DNA of 64,000 bases from the NCBI RefSeq assembly GCF_029892065.1, contig NZ_CP120373.1, forward strand, positions 3,107,001 through 3,171,000, in the 5' to 3' direction. Below, piece by piece: positions 26,888 through 34,924 of this stretch (positions within the stretch are counted from its first letter, which is position 1; every line of letters begins with the position of its first letter). The stretch is from Sinorhizobium garamanticum. GTDB taxonomy: Bacteria; Pseudomonadota; Alphaproteobacteria; Rhizobiales; Rhizobiaceae. The notes under the pieces are model-generated. The model was not told the DNA's origin. It did not search any database and worked only from the letters and a program-made list of their open reading frames with translations. The position numbers were made by a program, and so were the translations under genes.

Positions 26888-27149
26888 ACTTGCCCCTCCG
26901 CCAAGAAAATACAGTACCGCCTGATAAGCAAATGCGAAAGCGCTCTGAGCAGCGACTGCGGCGCGTCCATGTTCATTTCGGAATGTCTGCTGAGTGGCCG
27001 AATCCGACCTGCCCATCGGGTGTCTTGAACGTCCGGAAATGGCGCATCATGCCCATTCAGCTCCCGTCGTCCGACTTCCGCTGTCCACCCACCCGTGACC
27101 TTGAGGAACGCAAAAGGCTGCGATGTTACCTGGGGAACTATCCGATGAT

Positions 27150-27277
27150 GGGGCATGATCTATCTTCCCCTCAACGCGCAGTTCCTCCCGCTGCGCAAGC
27201 CACCGATCGGTTCCGCTCCTCCTCCCAAGGGGCCGATCCAGAGACCCCGACGCCTCCTCCCGGCTCGGGGTCTTTTT
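27150..27277 (+). ncRNA. Alpha-r14-type small RNA with three anti-SD hairpins
   Basis: Three consecutive hairpins lie in 27176-27277. H1 is GCGCAG/CTGCGC at 27176-27196 with loop TTCCTCCCG. H2 is GATCGG/CCGATC at 27205-27238 with CTCCTCCTCCC in the loop. H3 is GACCCCGA/TCGGGGTC at 27243-27272 with GCCTCCTCCC in the loop, followed by TTTTT. Each loop is complementary to a Shine-Dalgarno sequence. This three-hairpin anti-SD layout fits the alpha-r14 (NfeR1/Smr14) trans-acting sRNA family of Rhizobiales, which binds ribosome-binding sites of transport mRNAs. The 5' end is not determined; a TTGAG..ATGTTA pair near 27101 and 27123 could be the promoter. Confidence 0.72.
27243..27277 (+). terminator. 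Rho-independent terminator of the sRNA
   Basis: The perfect 8-bp stem GACCCCGA/TCGGGGTC is followed by TTTTTCTG. No protein gene on the plus strand ends just before it, which supports a separate RNA gene. Confidence 0.85.
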
Positions 27278-27362
27278 CTGTGGCGTCAACCATCCCCCTT
27301 CCTCCTTCCTTGACCGCTTGCCTTCCCTTACAATCCCTCCCGGACAGGAGAGGAGTTCCGCC

Positions 27363-27554
27363 ATGAGTGAAGACGCCTTCAACATGTCGATCCGCAAGTT
27401 CCTGAAGGAAGTCGGCGTCACGTCGCAGCGCAAGCTGGAGGAGCTAGTGCGCGAAGGGCAGGTCGGCAGCAAGAAGCTGAAGGTCCGCATGACGCTGACG
27501 GCGGAAGGCACCGGCCTCAACCACGTCGTGGACGGCGAGATCGAACTTCCATAG
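27363..27554 (+). CDS. DUF6494-family small protein
   Basis: This 63-residue protein starts at ATG 27363, with AGGAGAGGAG upstream. It starts EDAFNMSIRKFLKEVGVTSQ, followed by RKLEELVREGQVGSKKLKV and a C-terminal strand region TLTAEGTGLNHVVDGEIEL. This matches DUF6494, a conserved small alphaproteobacterial family of unknown function. It has its own transcription start, since a strong terminator lies 86 bp upstream. No membrane segment is seen. Confidence 0.8.
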   Translation: MSEDAFNMSIRKFLKEVGVTSQRKLEELVREGQVGSKKLKVRMTLTAEGTGLNHVVDGEIELP

Positions 27555-27648
27555 GTCGGGTGAAGCGATCTACGGCGCCTGCGCGCCTTTATCGGACGCC
27601 ACAGTACACTGCAGCAATGCAATTGGGTTGGCGGATGCTTTTTTGCCC

Positions 27649-27807
27649 TCATTCCTGTGACAAGCACAGGAATGAGGGTCGAGGAGAGCCTTGCCGCATG
27701 GCAACCGAGGAGGCGCAGTACGGTACTGTCGTGTAGCGTGATCGGACGCGCAAAGGACGCCGCAGCACTATGAATTGCTGCAGCTACGATTTAAGGAAAC
27801 ATGCAGG
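27649..27807. repeat. Composite mosaic repeat (CCTGTG palindrome, GAGGCGCAG module, inverted RIME)
   Basis: CATTCCTGTGACAAGCACAGGAATG lies at 27650-27674, followed by a CAACCGAGGAGGCGCAG..CTGTCGTGTAG module. Then comes an inverted RIME fragment, GATCGGACGCGC..GAATTGCTGCAG..GATTTAAGGAAACATGCAG. This one block holds all three modules seen separately elsewhere. Confidence 0.7.
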
Positions 27808-27905
27808 AGGCGCCTGCTTGAGACGAATTAGCTAAGGACCGACCCGCTGCGGACCTTGGCACCTGAGCCGATAAACAGCTTCGTTGAGCTCAAAGGTGCC
27901 ATGCA

Positions 27906-28517
27906 TCATGATATAGATCGACGCAAAGCCGATCGCGCCTTTTCGACTTCGGGCCGCATGATGCAATCCTCAGCATGGTCATTGACCAACCCCATCGCCT
28001 GCATAAAGGCATACACGGTGGTGGGGCCAACGAATTTCCATCCGCGCTTACGCAGTTCCTTTGACAGTGCTTCGGAGGCGGGTGAGGTCGAACGGCTTTG
28101 CGGCCGCGCACCATCATCGTCTGGCTGGAACCGCCACACGAATGCCGCCAGGGAGCCTTCCGTCTCCACCAGCTCGCAGGCGCGGCCCGCATTGTTGATG
28201 ACGGCCTCGATCTTGCCGCGATGACGGACGATCCCCGCATCTGCCAGTAACCTGGTCACATCGGCCTCATCGAACAGCGCCACCTTGCGGAAATCGAAGC
28301 CGGCGAAAGCGGCGCGAAAATTCTCGCGCTTGGTAAGAATGGTGCGCCAGCTTAAGCCCGACTGGAAGCTTTCGAGGCAGAGCTTTTCGAATAGTCTTAC
28401 GTCATCCACGACGGGAAAGCCCCATTCGCGATCGTGGTAGTCGAAGAATTCCGGCGCGGCCGCGCACCAGCGACAACGAGGGCGACCGTCCGGGCCGGGA
28501 ACGGTTGCCGCGCTCAT
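27906..28517 (-). CDS. tag: DNA-3-methyladenine glycosylase I
   Basis: A 203-residue base-excision repair enzyme that removes 3-methyladenine. It begins RPRCRWCAAAPEFFDYHDRE, with zinc-ligand Cys and His, and continues with GFPVVDDVRLFEKLCLESFQ. It has SGLSWRTILTKRENFRAAFA and the C-terminal FVGPTTVYAFMQAMGLVNDH followed by AEDC, whose His and Cys complete the zinc snap. The gene overlaps the upstream yciI-like gene by 4 bp (ATGA) and is third in a tetR-yciI-tag operon, so the regulator likely also controls this repair gene. Confidence 0.93.
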   Translation of the reverse strand: MSAATVPGPDGRPRCRWCAAAPEFFDYHDREWGFPVVDDVRLFEKLCLESFQSGLSWRTILTKRENFRAAFAGFDFRKVALFDEADVTRLLADAGIVRHRGKIEAVINNAGRACELVETEGSLAAFVWRFQPDDDGARPQSRSTSPASEALSKELRKRGWKFVGPTTVYAFMQAMGLVNDHAEDCIMRPEVEKARSALRRSIS

Positions 28518-28807
28518 GCTGCCGCCTTCACGAAATCCAGGGCGGAAACGGTGCGCTTCGGATCGATTTCGTAAGTCTCGGCGGTCACGATCCCATGCAC
28601 GACGAACGGGTCGGCGGCGATGCGCGCATCGTGCGCATCACGACTTTCCCCATGGGCGATGATCGCGCCTCCTGCGGCGGGCTGAAGCGAGCCGATGCAG
28701 AGGAACACGCCATCGGCGAAGCCCTGCGCGATCCAGGCGTTATGCGCCGCCATGAATTCCGGCGCGGCGGTGCGGTTCTCCGCAAATTTCAGGAAGGTGA
28801 CGAACAT
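28514..28807 (-). CDS. YciI-family protein
   Basis: A 97-residue protein of the YciI/YCII family, which adopts a ferredoxin-like fold with a His-Asp active-site pair. Here the pair is in IIAHGESRDAHDAR and AADPFVVHGIV. Members act as small dehalogenase- or hydrolase-like enzymes or structural domains; the substrate is unknown. It overlaps tag by 4 bp and lies 13 bp downstream of the tetR stop, so all three are likely on one transcript. Confidence 0.88.
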   Translation of the reverse strand: MFVTFLKFAENRTAAPEFMAAHNAWIAQGFADGVFLCIGSLQPAAGGAIIAHGESRDAHDARIAADPFVVHGIVTAETYEIDPKRTVSALDFVKAAA

Positions 28808-28820
28808 CTGTGCTCCTTGA

Positions 28821-29402
28821 TCATGGGGATTGCGAAAGGTCGGGCAGGGACGCTAGCCAATGTTCAATCCCGGCCACTTCGTTGCGGATGAATGCCTCGT
28901 CCTTGAAGGCGGTCGCCATCACCGCCACCCCCTGCGACCAGGACAGAAGATGCAGCGCCAGTGCCTCGGCCTGGTCAGCGGCCCCAAGGGCACGCATCTG
29001 TTCGGTCAGCCAGTCGCGGAACAGGCGGAGGATTTCGGTCGCGCGGCCCTGCGCGGCGTGGTCCAGCTTGGCGAGTTCGGAGCAAAGCGTTCCGACTGGG
29101 CAGCCGAAATCCATGATCTGGGTCCGGTTGGCGATCAGCATGTGAATGAAGGACAAGATGCGCTCGCGCGGACTTTCGCCCTCGACCTGCCAGCCGTCGA
29201 GCATCGCGCGTGTCCGCTCCATTCTGCGGGCAATCACGGCATCCAGTATGTCGTCCTTGGTCTTGAAGTGGTGATAGAAATTCCCGCGCGAGATGCCCAC
29301 AGCTGCGGCGATGTCAGCAAAGGACGTGGCATCGAATCCGCTCTCGTAGAAGAGGGCATCCGCCTTTTCGACAATCAGGTCATGGGTTGACTGTGCTGGC
29401 AT
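28821..29402 (-). CDS. TetR-family transcriptional regulator
   Basis: This 193-residue regulator starts with a typical TetR helix-turn-helix: DALFYESGFDATSFADIAAA, VGISRGNFYHHFKTKDDIL. The ligand-binding C-terminal domain contains FGCPVGTLCSELAKLDHAAQ, characteristic of the TetR_C_6-like group with paired cysteines, which could sense a reactive electrophile. A perfect palindrome at 29433-29458 directly upstream is a plausible autoregulatory operator. It is first gene of the tetR-yciI-tag operon. Confidence 0.92.
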   Translation of the reverse strand: MPAQSTHDLIVEKADALFYESGFDATSFADIAAAVGISRGNFYHHFKTKDDILDAVIARRMERTRAMLDGWQVEGESPRERILSFIHMLIANRTQIMDFGCPVGTLCSELAKLDHAAQGRATEILRLFRDWLTEQMRALGAADQAEALALHLLSWSQGVAVMATAFKDEAFIRNEVAGIEHWLASLPDLSQSP

Positions 29403-29432
29403 TCACGTCCGACGCTCATGTTTGCGTACATT

Positions 29433-29458
29433 AGAACTAGGACGACTGTCCTAGTTCT
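29433..29458. promoter_or_regulatory. Perfect operator palindrome upstream of tetR
   Basis: AGAACTAGGAC and GTCCTAGTTCT are exact reverse complements separated by GACT, giving a 26-bp palindrome 31 bp upstream of the tetR start. Length and position fit a TetR dimer site overlapping the promoter. Confidence 0.8.
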
Positions 29459-29501
29459 GTCAAGACGGGAACGGGAGGCAGCTTTGGCTGGCTGAAGGGC
29501 T

Positions 29502-30269
29502 CTAAATGGCTCCTCGGCCTTGGAGCGAAGGCCAGTCTCCGAATTTTCGGAAGTAGGCACGGGAGAAGGCAGCAGCGCTGCCAAATCCTACTTGTCGTGC
29601 CACAGCCTTCACTCTGGCCCCTTTGGACAGCTTGCGCTGAGCAATGGTCAAGCGCCATTCCGTCAGATAGGCCTGTGGCGTGATGCCGACGACGTCGCGA
29701 AAACGAGCCATGAAATGGCTTCGCGACATCCCCGCGACTGCCGCAAGGTCTTCGCTGTTCCAAGCACGAGACGGCGCGTTATGCATCGCAACCAACGCTC
29801 GGTGCAGAGCGGGATGGGACAGGCCTGCCAGCAATCCAGACCGGGCGGCCCCGCGGTCAATTGCTGAGCGCAAGATAAGCAGAACCATCACTTCGCAGAG
29901 CCGATTGAGTGCCGCGCTCCGTCCGCAGCGCGATCCCAATGCCTCAGCCACGAAAGCGGCTGTCGTGTCGCGAAGGGTGGGTATCTCGTCGACTTCGACC
30001 CGCACCTGATCCGGCAAAGCGCTCATGAGCGGATTATGCGGACTCTCGAAATCGACCGTTGCTGTGACGAGAACTGGCGGCTCGGGATTCGCGTCACCAC
30101 GCAGGCAAAGGATGACGCTTTCGGCAGGGCCTCCCGGTGCACCGACGACAATCAGCCTCGCTTGAACGTCACCGGCACGCGCCGGTTCCAATGAGGCCGA
30201 CAGCTCGAACGTGTCGAAGAAGGCCGAGAGGCGATCCACCTTTGAATAGGAAGTTAGATTTTCAATCAT
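29502..30269 (-). CDS. AraC-family transcriptional regulator
   Basis: A regulator of 255 residues from ATG 30269; the frame extends to 30323. The N-terminal 150 residues resemble the cupin_6 domain of AraC regulators (SKVDRLSAFFDTFELSASLE, VILCLRGDANPE). The C-terminal double helix-turn-helix reads SEDLAAVAGMSRSHFMARFR and VKAVARQVGFGSAAAFSRAY. No clear Shine-Dalgarno precedes ATG 30269. It is divergent from the peroxiredoxin-like gene at 30360, separated by 90 bp, and probably controls it. Confidence 0.9.
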   Translation of the reverse strand: MIENLTSYSKVDRLSAFFDTFELSASLEPARAGDVQARLIVVGAPGGPAESVILCLRGDANPEPPVLVTATVDFESPHNPLMSALPDQVRVEVDEIPTLRDTTAAFVAEALGSRCGRSAALNRLCEVMVLLILRSAIDRGAARSGLLAGLSHPALHRALVAMHNAPSRAWNSEDLAAVAGMSRSHFMARFRDVVGITPQAYLTEWRLTIAQRKLSKGARVKAVARQVGFGSAAAFSRAYFRKFGDWPSLQGRGAI

Positions 30270-30359
30270 GTTTTTTGGACCATTGATTGCCTCAAGTATG
30301 TGACGGTGAGCCTCCGACGTCAACGCGACGGCGTCGGCAGCACCAAATGGAGTCGATCA

Positions 30360-30896
30360 ATGTTAGTCCCGAGAATGCCGCCCCCTGGCCTGACCGTCAA
30401 AACACTCGATCACGGAGAGTTCAATCTCGCCAGCGAAACGCCCTCGCTCATGTCGCTTGTCTGCTTCTACCGCGGCCTTCACTGCCCGGTATGCGCCGGC
30501 TATCTGAAGGACCTTGAACGCATGACGCCATCCTTCGCAGAAAGGGGCGTCACCACCATAGCGATAAGCTCCGACGGTGAAGAACGCGCTCGGCAAATGG
30601 CAGATAAGATTGGTGCTGCGCACCTCCGCGTCGGTTACGGACTGCCTTTGAGCGTGGCACGGTTGTGGGGCCTCTACATTTCAGCCTCGCGCGGAAAGAC
30701 TTCGATCGGCATCGAGGAGCCCGAATTGTTCTCCGAGCCAGGCGTCTTTTTGATAAAGCCAGATCAAACGGTCTATTGGCTCTCCGTTCAATCCATGCCG
30801 TTCGCGCGACCGAATTTCGCCGAGATGGCGCAAGCTTTGGATTTCGTGATCAAAAACGATTACCCGGCACGCGGCGAATACGCTGGCGAGGTGTAA
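30360..30896 (+). CDS. Peroxiredoxin-like (AhpC/TSA) thiol protein
   Basis: This 178-residue thioredoxin-fold protein starts at ATG 30360, with TGGAGTCGATCA upstream. The active site is in CFYRGLHCPVCAGYLKDLER (CPVC), followed by TTIAISSDGEERARQMADKI and WGLYISASRGKTS. It resembles peroxiredoxin-like/AhpC-TSA proteins; the CxxC replaces a peroxidatic PxxxTxxC motif, so disulfide reductase activity is also possible. It is transcribed divergently from an AraC regulator, a common arrangement for inducible oxidoreductases. Cytoplasmic. Confidence 0.85.
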   Translation: MLVPRMPPPGLTVKTLDHGEFNLASETPSLMSLVCFYRGLHCPVCAGYLKDLERMTPSFAERGVTTIAISSDGEERARQMADKIGAAHLRVGYGLPLSVARLWGLYISASRGKTSIGIEEPELFSEPGVFLIKPDQTVYWLSVQSMPFARPNFAEMAQALDFVIKNDYPARGEYAGEV

Positions 30897-30940
30897 GCCT
30901 CGGCTGCAACTATCCTACGGTGACCGCGCCTGAACTCAGG

Positions 30941-30999
30941 TGGCAATTCAAAGTGCTACAGCGTCCTTTGCGCGTCTGATAAGACGCACTGCGCTGTAG
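30941..30999 (+). repeat. Right half of a RIME-like element
   Basis: GGCAATTCAAAGTGCTACAGCG, GCGCGTCTGATAAGACGC, then TGCGCTGTAG. Only the second palindrome is present. It lies in the gap between convergent genes and could act as a bidirectional end signal. Confidence 0.7.
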
Positions 31000-31029
31000 T
31001 TGCTAACCGCGCACCGCGGGAGCTAAACG

Positions 31030-31479
31030 TCAATTGAACGTATGCAGCTTGATTTTCAAACTGCCATCGGCCTGTCGCTCGAAAACATGCGTGGCAACTC
31101 CGCCCCAAGGCTGGTCTTTACCCTGAGCATCCTTGCCCTTGGCCGACCATTTTGCTGCGCCGTAGATCAATTTCTCGTCGCCATCCGCCCTGATCACTTC
31201 GAGTTTGTGACCAGTGGCACCAACGCCGAAGATGCCGCTGAAAAACTTTTCGACGCCGGAAGGTCCTTCGATCACGTCATGACTGGGGGGAAGAAGGAGC
31301 GCGTCCTCAGTATAGAAGGCGGCAACCGCCTTGGCGTCCGCCTTTCCGAAGGCCTCGTCCCAAGCTGTGTAGGCGGCCTTGACATCGTCTTCAAGGGGAC
31401 CGGCCCGAACCTCCATTGACGCCATAGAGATGGAGCATGCTGCGAACGCAACTAGCCAGCCAACACGTGTCGTGAACAT
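31030..31479 (-). CDS. Exported SgcJ/EcaC-type SnoaL-like protein
   Basis: A 149-residue protein with a signal peptide (WLVAFAACSISMASMEVRA) and a SnoaL/DUF4440-like cone fold. DDVKAAYTAWDEAFGKADAK, AVAAFYTEDALLLPPSHDVI and ATHVFERQADGSLKIKLHTF are the expected strands and helix. SgcJ/EcaC-type proteins are annotated as oxidoreductase-like but the activity is not established. An AAGGAGGAAAGCC ribosome-binding site precedes ATG 31479. The gene is convergent to the peroxiredoxin-like gene. Confidence 0.85.
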   Translation of the reverse strand: MFTTRVGWLVAFAACSISMASMEVRAGPLEDDVKAAYTAWDEAFGKADAKAVAAFYTEDALLLPPSHDVIEGPSGVEKFFSGIFGVGATGHKLEVIRADGDEKLIYGAAKWSAKGKDAQGKDQPWGGVATHVFERQADGSLKIKLHTFN

Positions 31480-31532
31480 GGCTTTCCTCCTTCTAATCTT
31501 ACTGCTCCTGGAAGTTCATAATATACCACTGA

Positions 31533-31679
31533 TCGCGCAGCGGCGGCGTGGATCGTGAATACGGCGCGGGGGAGGGCCGCCGCCCGGCGCCGGTGTTCTT
31601 CCCGATCAAGAACGAGCCGCCACCCAAGCTGATCGTGGAGCGTCAGCCGGTCGATGCGGCGGTGAAAACCGCCAGTTGA
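31533..31679 (+). pseudogene. Possible C-terminal gene remnant
   Basis: On the plus strand an open stretch ending at TGA 31677 reads RRPAPVFFPIKNEPPPKLIV then ERQPVDAAVKTAS. It looks protein-like, but it has no start codon region and is preceded by a stop. Its end overlaps the GST 3' end on the other strand. I do not recognise the family. It may be the tail of a lost gene or chance. Confidence 0.25.
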
Positions 31680-32296
31680 GCTTCGAACGCGCGCTTGTAT
31701 GCGGGTCGCGCTTCGCCGCGGGCGGCGTAGGCGGAGAGGTTCGGATATTCATCCAGTATATCCGATCCTTTTTTCAGCCTGAGCAGCACCGTCACCATCA
31801 GCAGGTCACCGGCGCTGAACGCGCCGTCGAGCCAGTCGGCATCGCCAAGGCGATCGGAAAGCTTGTCCAACCGGTTGCGGATACTGTCCTCGAGGTACCG
31901 CAGGCGCTGCTCGTACCAGGGCTTGTCGCGCTCGAGGATCTTGCAGAGGGAGCGGTCGAAGACCGGCGGCTCCACCGTGTTGAGCGCGGCAAACATCCAC
32001 GCGATCGCGCGCGCCCGGGCATTCGCATCGTCTGGCAGCAGGCCCGCATGGCGCTCGGCGATATGGAGCACGATCGCGCCCGACTCGAACAGGGCGAGAT
32101 CGCCTTCTTCATAGGTCGGAATCTGCCCGAAAGGTTGAATCGCAAGATGCGCGGGTTCCTTCATTGCCTTGAACGAAAGAAGACGAACGTCGTAAGGCTG
32201 GCCCACTTCTTCGAGCGCCCAGCGCACGCGCATGTCACGCGCCAAACCCTCGCCGCGATCGGGCGACCGTTCAAAGGCGGTAATGGTAATAGTCAT
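31643..32296 (-). CDS. Glutathione S-transferase family protein
   Basis: The 217-residue product has a thioredoxin-like N-terminal domain (MRVRWALEEVGQPYDVRLLS, PFGQIPTYEEGDLALFESGA then IVLHIAE) and a helical C-terminal domain (WLDGAFSAGDLLMVTVLLRL). The FESGAIVLHI segment provides the glutathione gamma-glutamyl binding site. GCGGAGAACAACA precedes ATG 32296. It probably conjugates or reduces electrophiles in the cytoplasm; the substrate is unknown. Confidence 0.92.
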   Translation of the reverse strand: MTITITAFERSPDRGEGLARDMRVRWALEEVGQPYDVRLLSFKAMKEPAHLAIQPFGQIPTYEEGDLALFESGAIVLHIAERHAGLLPDDANARARAIAWMFAALNTVEPPVFDRSLCKILERDKPWYEQRLRYLEDSIRNRLDKLSDRLGDADWLDGAFSAGDLLMVTVLLRLKKGSDILDEYPNLSAYAARGEARPAYKRAFEAQLAVFTAASTG

Positions 32297-32651
32297 TGTT
32301 GTTCTCCGCAGCTTGTCTGTCTGGAAGACGACTGGCTAAACGAGATTCCGACACGCGATGCTCGAGATAGTCCTCGCGGTCGACCGCTGCGCCCACACCT
32401 TCTTTCAGCGCTATCTGCATCGCGGCTGGCTCGGTCAACGAGTCCCGATCCAAGGGCAGGCGCTGGCTGTCGAATGTTGCTATATGCAGTCCACGATGTA
32501 TATTAACGCCAAGCGTATTTTTTTACTTTCTATACTTGAACGTGCGCTGCTCAAGCCGGTGTAGCCAGCCTTGTTTTCGCGCCAGGCGTGCCTGGCAGTT
32601 CAACTCCAATAACAACCGGGAAATCATACCGGAGTTTGCACGACCAACCCC

Positions 32652-32842
32652 TGCTGCATGCTCTTAAAAACATGCAGCAATTCAAAGTGCTACAGCGTCC
32701 TTTGTGCGCCCGAAAGGACCAGCAGTCACAGGTTGCACGTCAGTTGTGGAATGCTACTGCGCCGACTTAGGGGCAAAAACATGCAGCAATTCAAAGAGCT
32801 ACAGCGTCCTTAGCGCGTCTTACGAGACGCGCGGCGCTGCAG
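32652..32842 (+). repeat. Two tandem partial RIME-like elements
   Basis: Copy 1 (32652-32720): CTGCTGCATGCTCTTAAAAACATGCAGC then CAATTCAAAGTGCTACAGCG; its left palindrome is collapsed by deletion. Copy 2 (32769-32842): GGGGCAAAAACATGCAGCAA, ATTCAAAGAGCTACAGCG, GCGCGTCTTACGAGACGCGC, GGCGCTGCAGG. No gene is visible in 32297-32906 apart from these repeats. Confidence 0.75.
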
Positions 32843-32906
32843 GATCGCAACCGGCCGTTTGCCGGGCCATCTGCGATCACGCGTGCTTTCGTAGAGGGAG
32901 GTTCCG

Positions 32907-34298
32907 ATGAAACGAATGAAGCTCTTCACCCTTGCCGCCGGCTTTCTCGCCGCGGCGCTCGCCACCAGTCAGGCCCAGGCGCTTGAGCCCACCGAGGCCC
33001 GCGCCATCGCTAAGGAGGCCTACATCTACGGCTTCCCGATGGTGGATAACTATCGCATCCAGCATGCCTATTTCGTCGATACCAACAATCCCGAATACAA
33101 GGCAGCGTGGAACCAGCTCATCAACATAGCGCGCGTCTATACGCCGGCCGACACCGCGGTGCAGACGCCCAATTCGGATACACCCTATTCCTTCGTCGGC
33201 ATGGACCTGCGCGCCGAACCGATCGTGCTCACGGTGCCGCCGATGGAGAAGGAGCGCTATTTCAGCATCCAGCTCATCGACGCGTACACGTTCACCTTCG
33301 ATTATATCGGCAGCCGGGCGACGGGCAATGATGGCGGCAGCTTCGTCATCGCGGGGCCTGGCTGGAAGGGGGAAACGCCCCAAGGGGTGGAGAAAGTGAT
33401 CCGCTCCGAGACCGAGTTCGTCTTCGCCGGTTATCGCACCCAGCTTTTTGGTCCCGCCGATCTCGACAATGTGAAGAAGGTCCAGGCGGGCTACAAGGCG
33501 GAGCCGCTTTCCGCGTTTCTCGGCCAGCCCGCGCCGGCGCCAGCGCCGGCCGTCGATTTCATCAAGCCGCTGACGCCGGCGGAGCAGAGGACTTCGCCTG
33601 AGTTTTTCAACGTTTTGAATTTTATCCTGCAGTTCTGCCCGACACATCCGTCCGAGACCGAACTGATGGCGCGTTTCGCCAAAATCGGGGTCGGCGGAGG
33701 CAAGACGTTTGACGCAAGCACGCCGGAACTGAAATCCGCCATCGAAGCCGGAATGGCAGATGCCTGGGCGGAATACGCCAAGCTGAAGACGCGGATCGAC
33801 GAGGGCGAAGTGACCGCCGACGACCTCTTCGGCACGCGGGAGTTTCTGAAAAACAACTATCTTTACCGGATGGCGGGTGCCGTGATGGGCATTTACGGCA
33901 ATGCAAAAGAGGAAGCGATGTACCCGGTCTATACCGTGGATGCCCAGGATGAGAAACTCGACGGCGCTAACAAGTACACCGTGCACTTCGCAGCGGACCA
34001 GCTCCCTCCGGTGCACTCGTTCTGGTCGCTTACGATGTATGAGCTCCCGTCGAGCCTGCTCGTCGACAATCCGCTCGACCGCTACCTTCTGAATTCACCG
34101 ATGCTGCCGGACTTCGTGAAGGACGCCGACGGCGGCCTGACCTTCTATGTCCAGAACGAGTCGCCCGGCAAGGACAAGGAGGCGAACTGGTTGCCTGCAC
34201 CCAAGGGTCCGTTCTGGATGTCGATGCGCCTCTACTGGCCGAAGAAGGAGGCGCTGGACGGCACGTGGAAACAGCCGCCGGTGACGAGAGTACAGTGA
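32907..34298 (+). CDS. Exported DUF1254/DUF1214 protein
   Basis: A 463-residue protein with GGGAGGTTCCG before ATG 32907 and a signal peptide (LFTLAAGFLAAALATSQAQA). DUF1254 occupies the N-terminal part (AKEAYIYGFPMVDNYRIQHA, TPNSDTPYSFVGMDLRAEP, ERYFSIQLIDAYTFTFDYIG). DUF1214 is at the C-terminus (PVHSFWSLTMYELPSSLLVD, KGPFWMSMRLYWP). Both are periplasmic beta-sandwich domains of unknown activity; related proteins occur in stress and polymer-degradation clusters. It is monocistronic. Confidence 0.9.
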   Translation: MKRMKLFTLAAGFLAAALATSQAQALEPTEARAIAKEAYIYGFPMVDNYRIQHAYFVDTNNPEYKAAWNQLINIARVYTPADTAVQTPNSDTPYSFVGMDLRAEPIVLTVPPMEKERYFSIQLIDAYTFTFDYIGSRATGNDGGSFVIAGPGWKGETPQGVEKVIRSETEFVFAGYRTQLFGPADLDNVKKVQAGYKAEPLSAFLGQPAPAPAPAVDFIKPLTPAEQRTSPEFFNVLNFILQFCPTHPSETELMARFAKIGVGGGKTFDASTPELKSAIEAGMADAWAEYAKLKTRIDEGEVTADDLFGTREFLKNNYLYRMAGAVMGIYGNAKEEAMYPVYTVDAQDEKLDGANKYTVHFAADQLPPVHSFWSLTMYELPSSLLVDNPLDRYLLNSPMLPDFVKDADGGLTFYVQNESPGKDKEANWLPAPKGPFWMSMRLYWPKKEALDGTWKQPPVTRVQ

Positions 34299-34397
34299 GA
34301 TTGCCGCGTCGTTCGTCCTTTGTGCGTCTGAATGCACGATAATGATGTAATGGGTCTGACTTCCGCATTCCACCCAGAGAGTAGACTTTAGGCAAAA

Positions 34398-34574
34398 TCA
34401 GAATTCGACCAGATAAATGATCGTGCCGAGAGAGACTGTGGAAAGCAGCGCATACACTAAAAGGTCGTGCTTTGAGCCTTGCCGCCCGAACCCGATTCCA
34501 AAGTAGTAACCAGATGCTCCACTCGCGGCCATTAATAACGCCGTAAAGAAATACAATGCCGCATCTGAAGCCAT
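34398..34574 (-). CDS. 58-residue two-TM membrane protein
   Basis: A short gene below common ORF cutoffs: ATG 34574, preceded by ACGGAGACATC (GGAG at 5-base spacing), ends in TGA at 34398. The product has two hydrophobic helices (ALYFFTALLMAASGASGYYF and VYALLSTVSLGTIIYLV) joined by a basic loop, GIGFGRQGSKHD. Codon use is moderately GC-poor. No family was recognised. The size, ribosome-binding site and composition support a real small membrane protein. Confidence 0.6.
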   Translation of the reverse strand: MASDAALYFFTALLMAASGASGYYFGIGFGRQGSKHDLLVYALLSTVSLGTIIYLVEF

Positions 34575-34616
34575 GATGTCTCCGTGCTATGCTCCGAGAG
34601 CCACGATGTCGTAAAC

Positions 34617-34721
34617 TACTGCATGATTCCTTAAATCGGAATCGATTTAAGGACAAAATCGTGCAGCCATTCAAAGTGCTACAGCGACCTTAGCGCGTCC
34701 GATTGGACGCGCGGCGCTGCA
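34617..34721 (+). repeat. RIME1-like element, complete copy
   Basis: TACTGCATGATTCCTTAAATCG with CGATTTAAGGACAAAATCGTGC form palindrome 1; CTACAGCG, GCGCGTCCGATTGGACGCGC and GGCGCTGCA form palindrome 2. It lies 43 bp upstream of the 58-aa gene's start. Confidence 0.8.
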
Positions 34722-34924
34722 AAGCGAAACAATTCCGAATCCACCAAAGCGGTTTACGACGTTAAAGCTACCGCGCCTTGCGATCGTCATGGGCGAGGGC
34801 GGCGCGACGGCCCACGCCGCACCTACAACTCGCCGTATAACTGAGTGGCGCCTTGAAACACAACCCATAGTATGTCACAGAGTTCTCGACAAGGATCGCT
34901 ATCGAATGTGCGGTGTGTGGCTTA

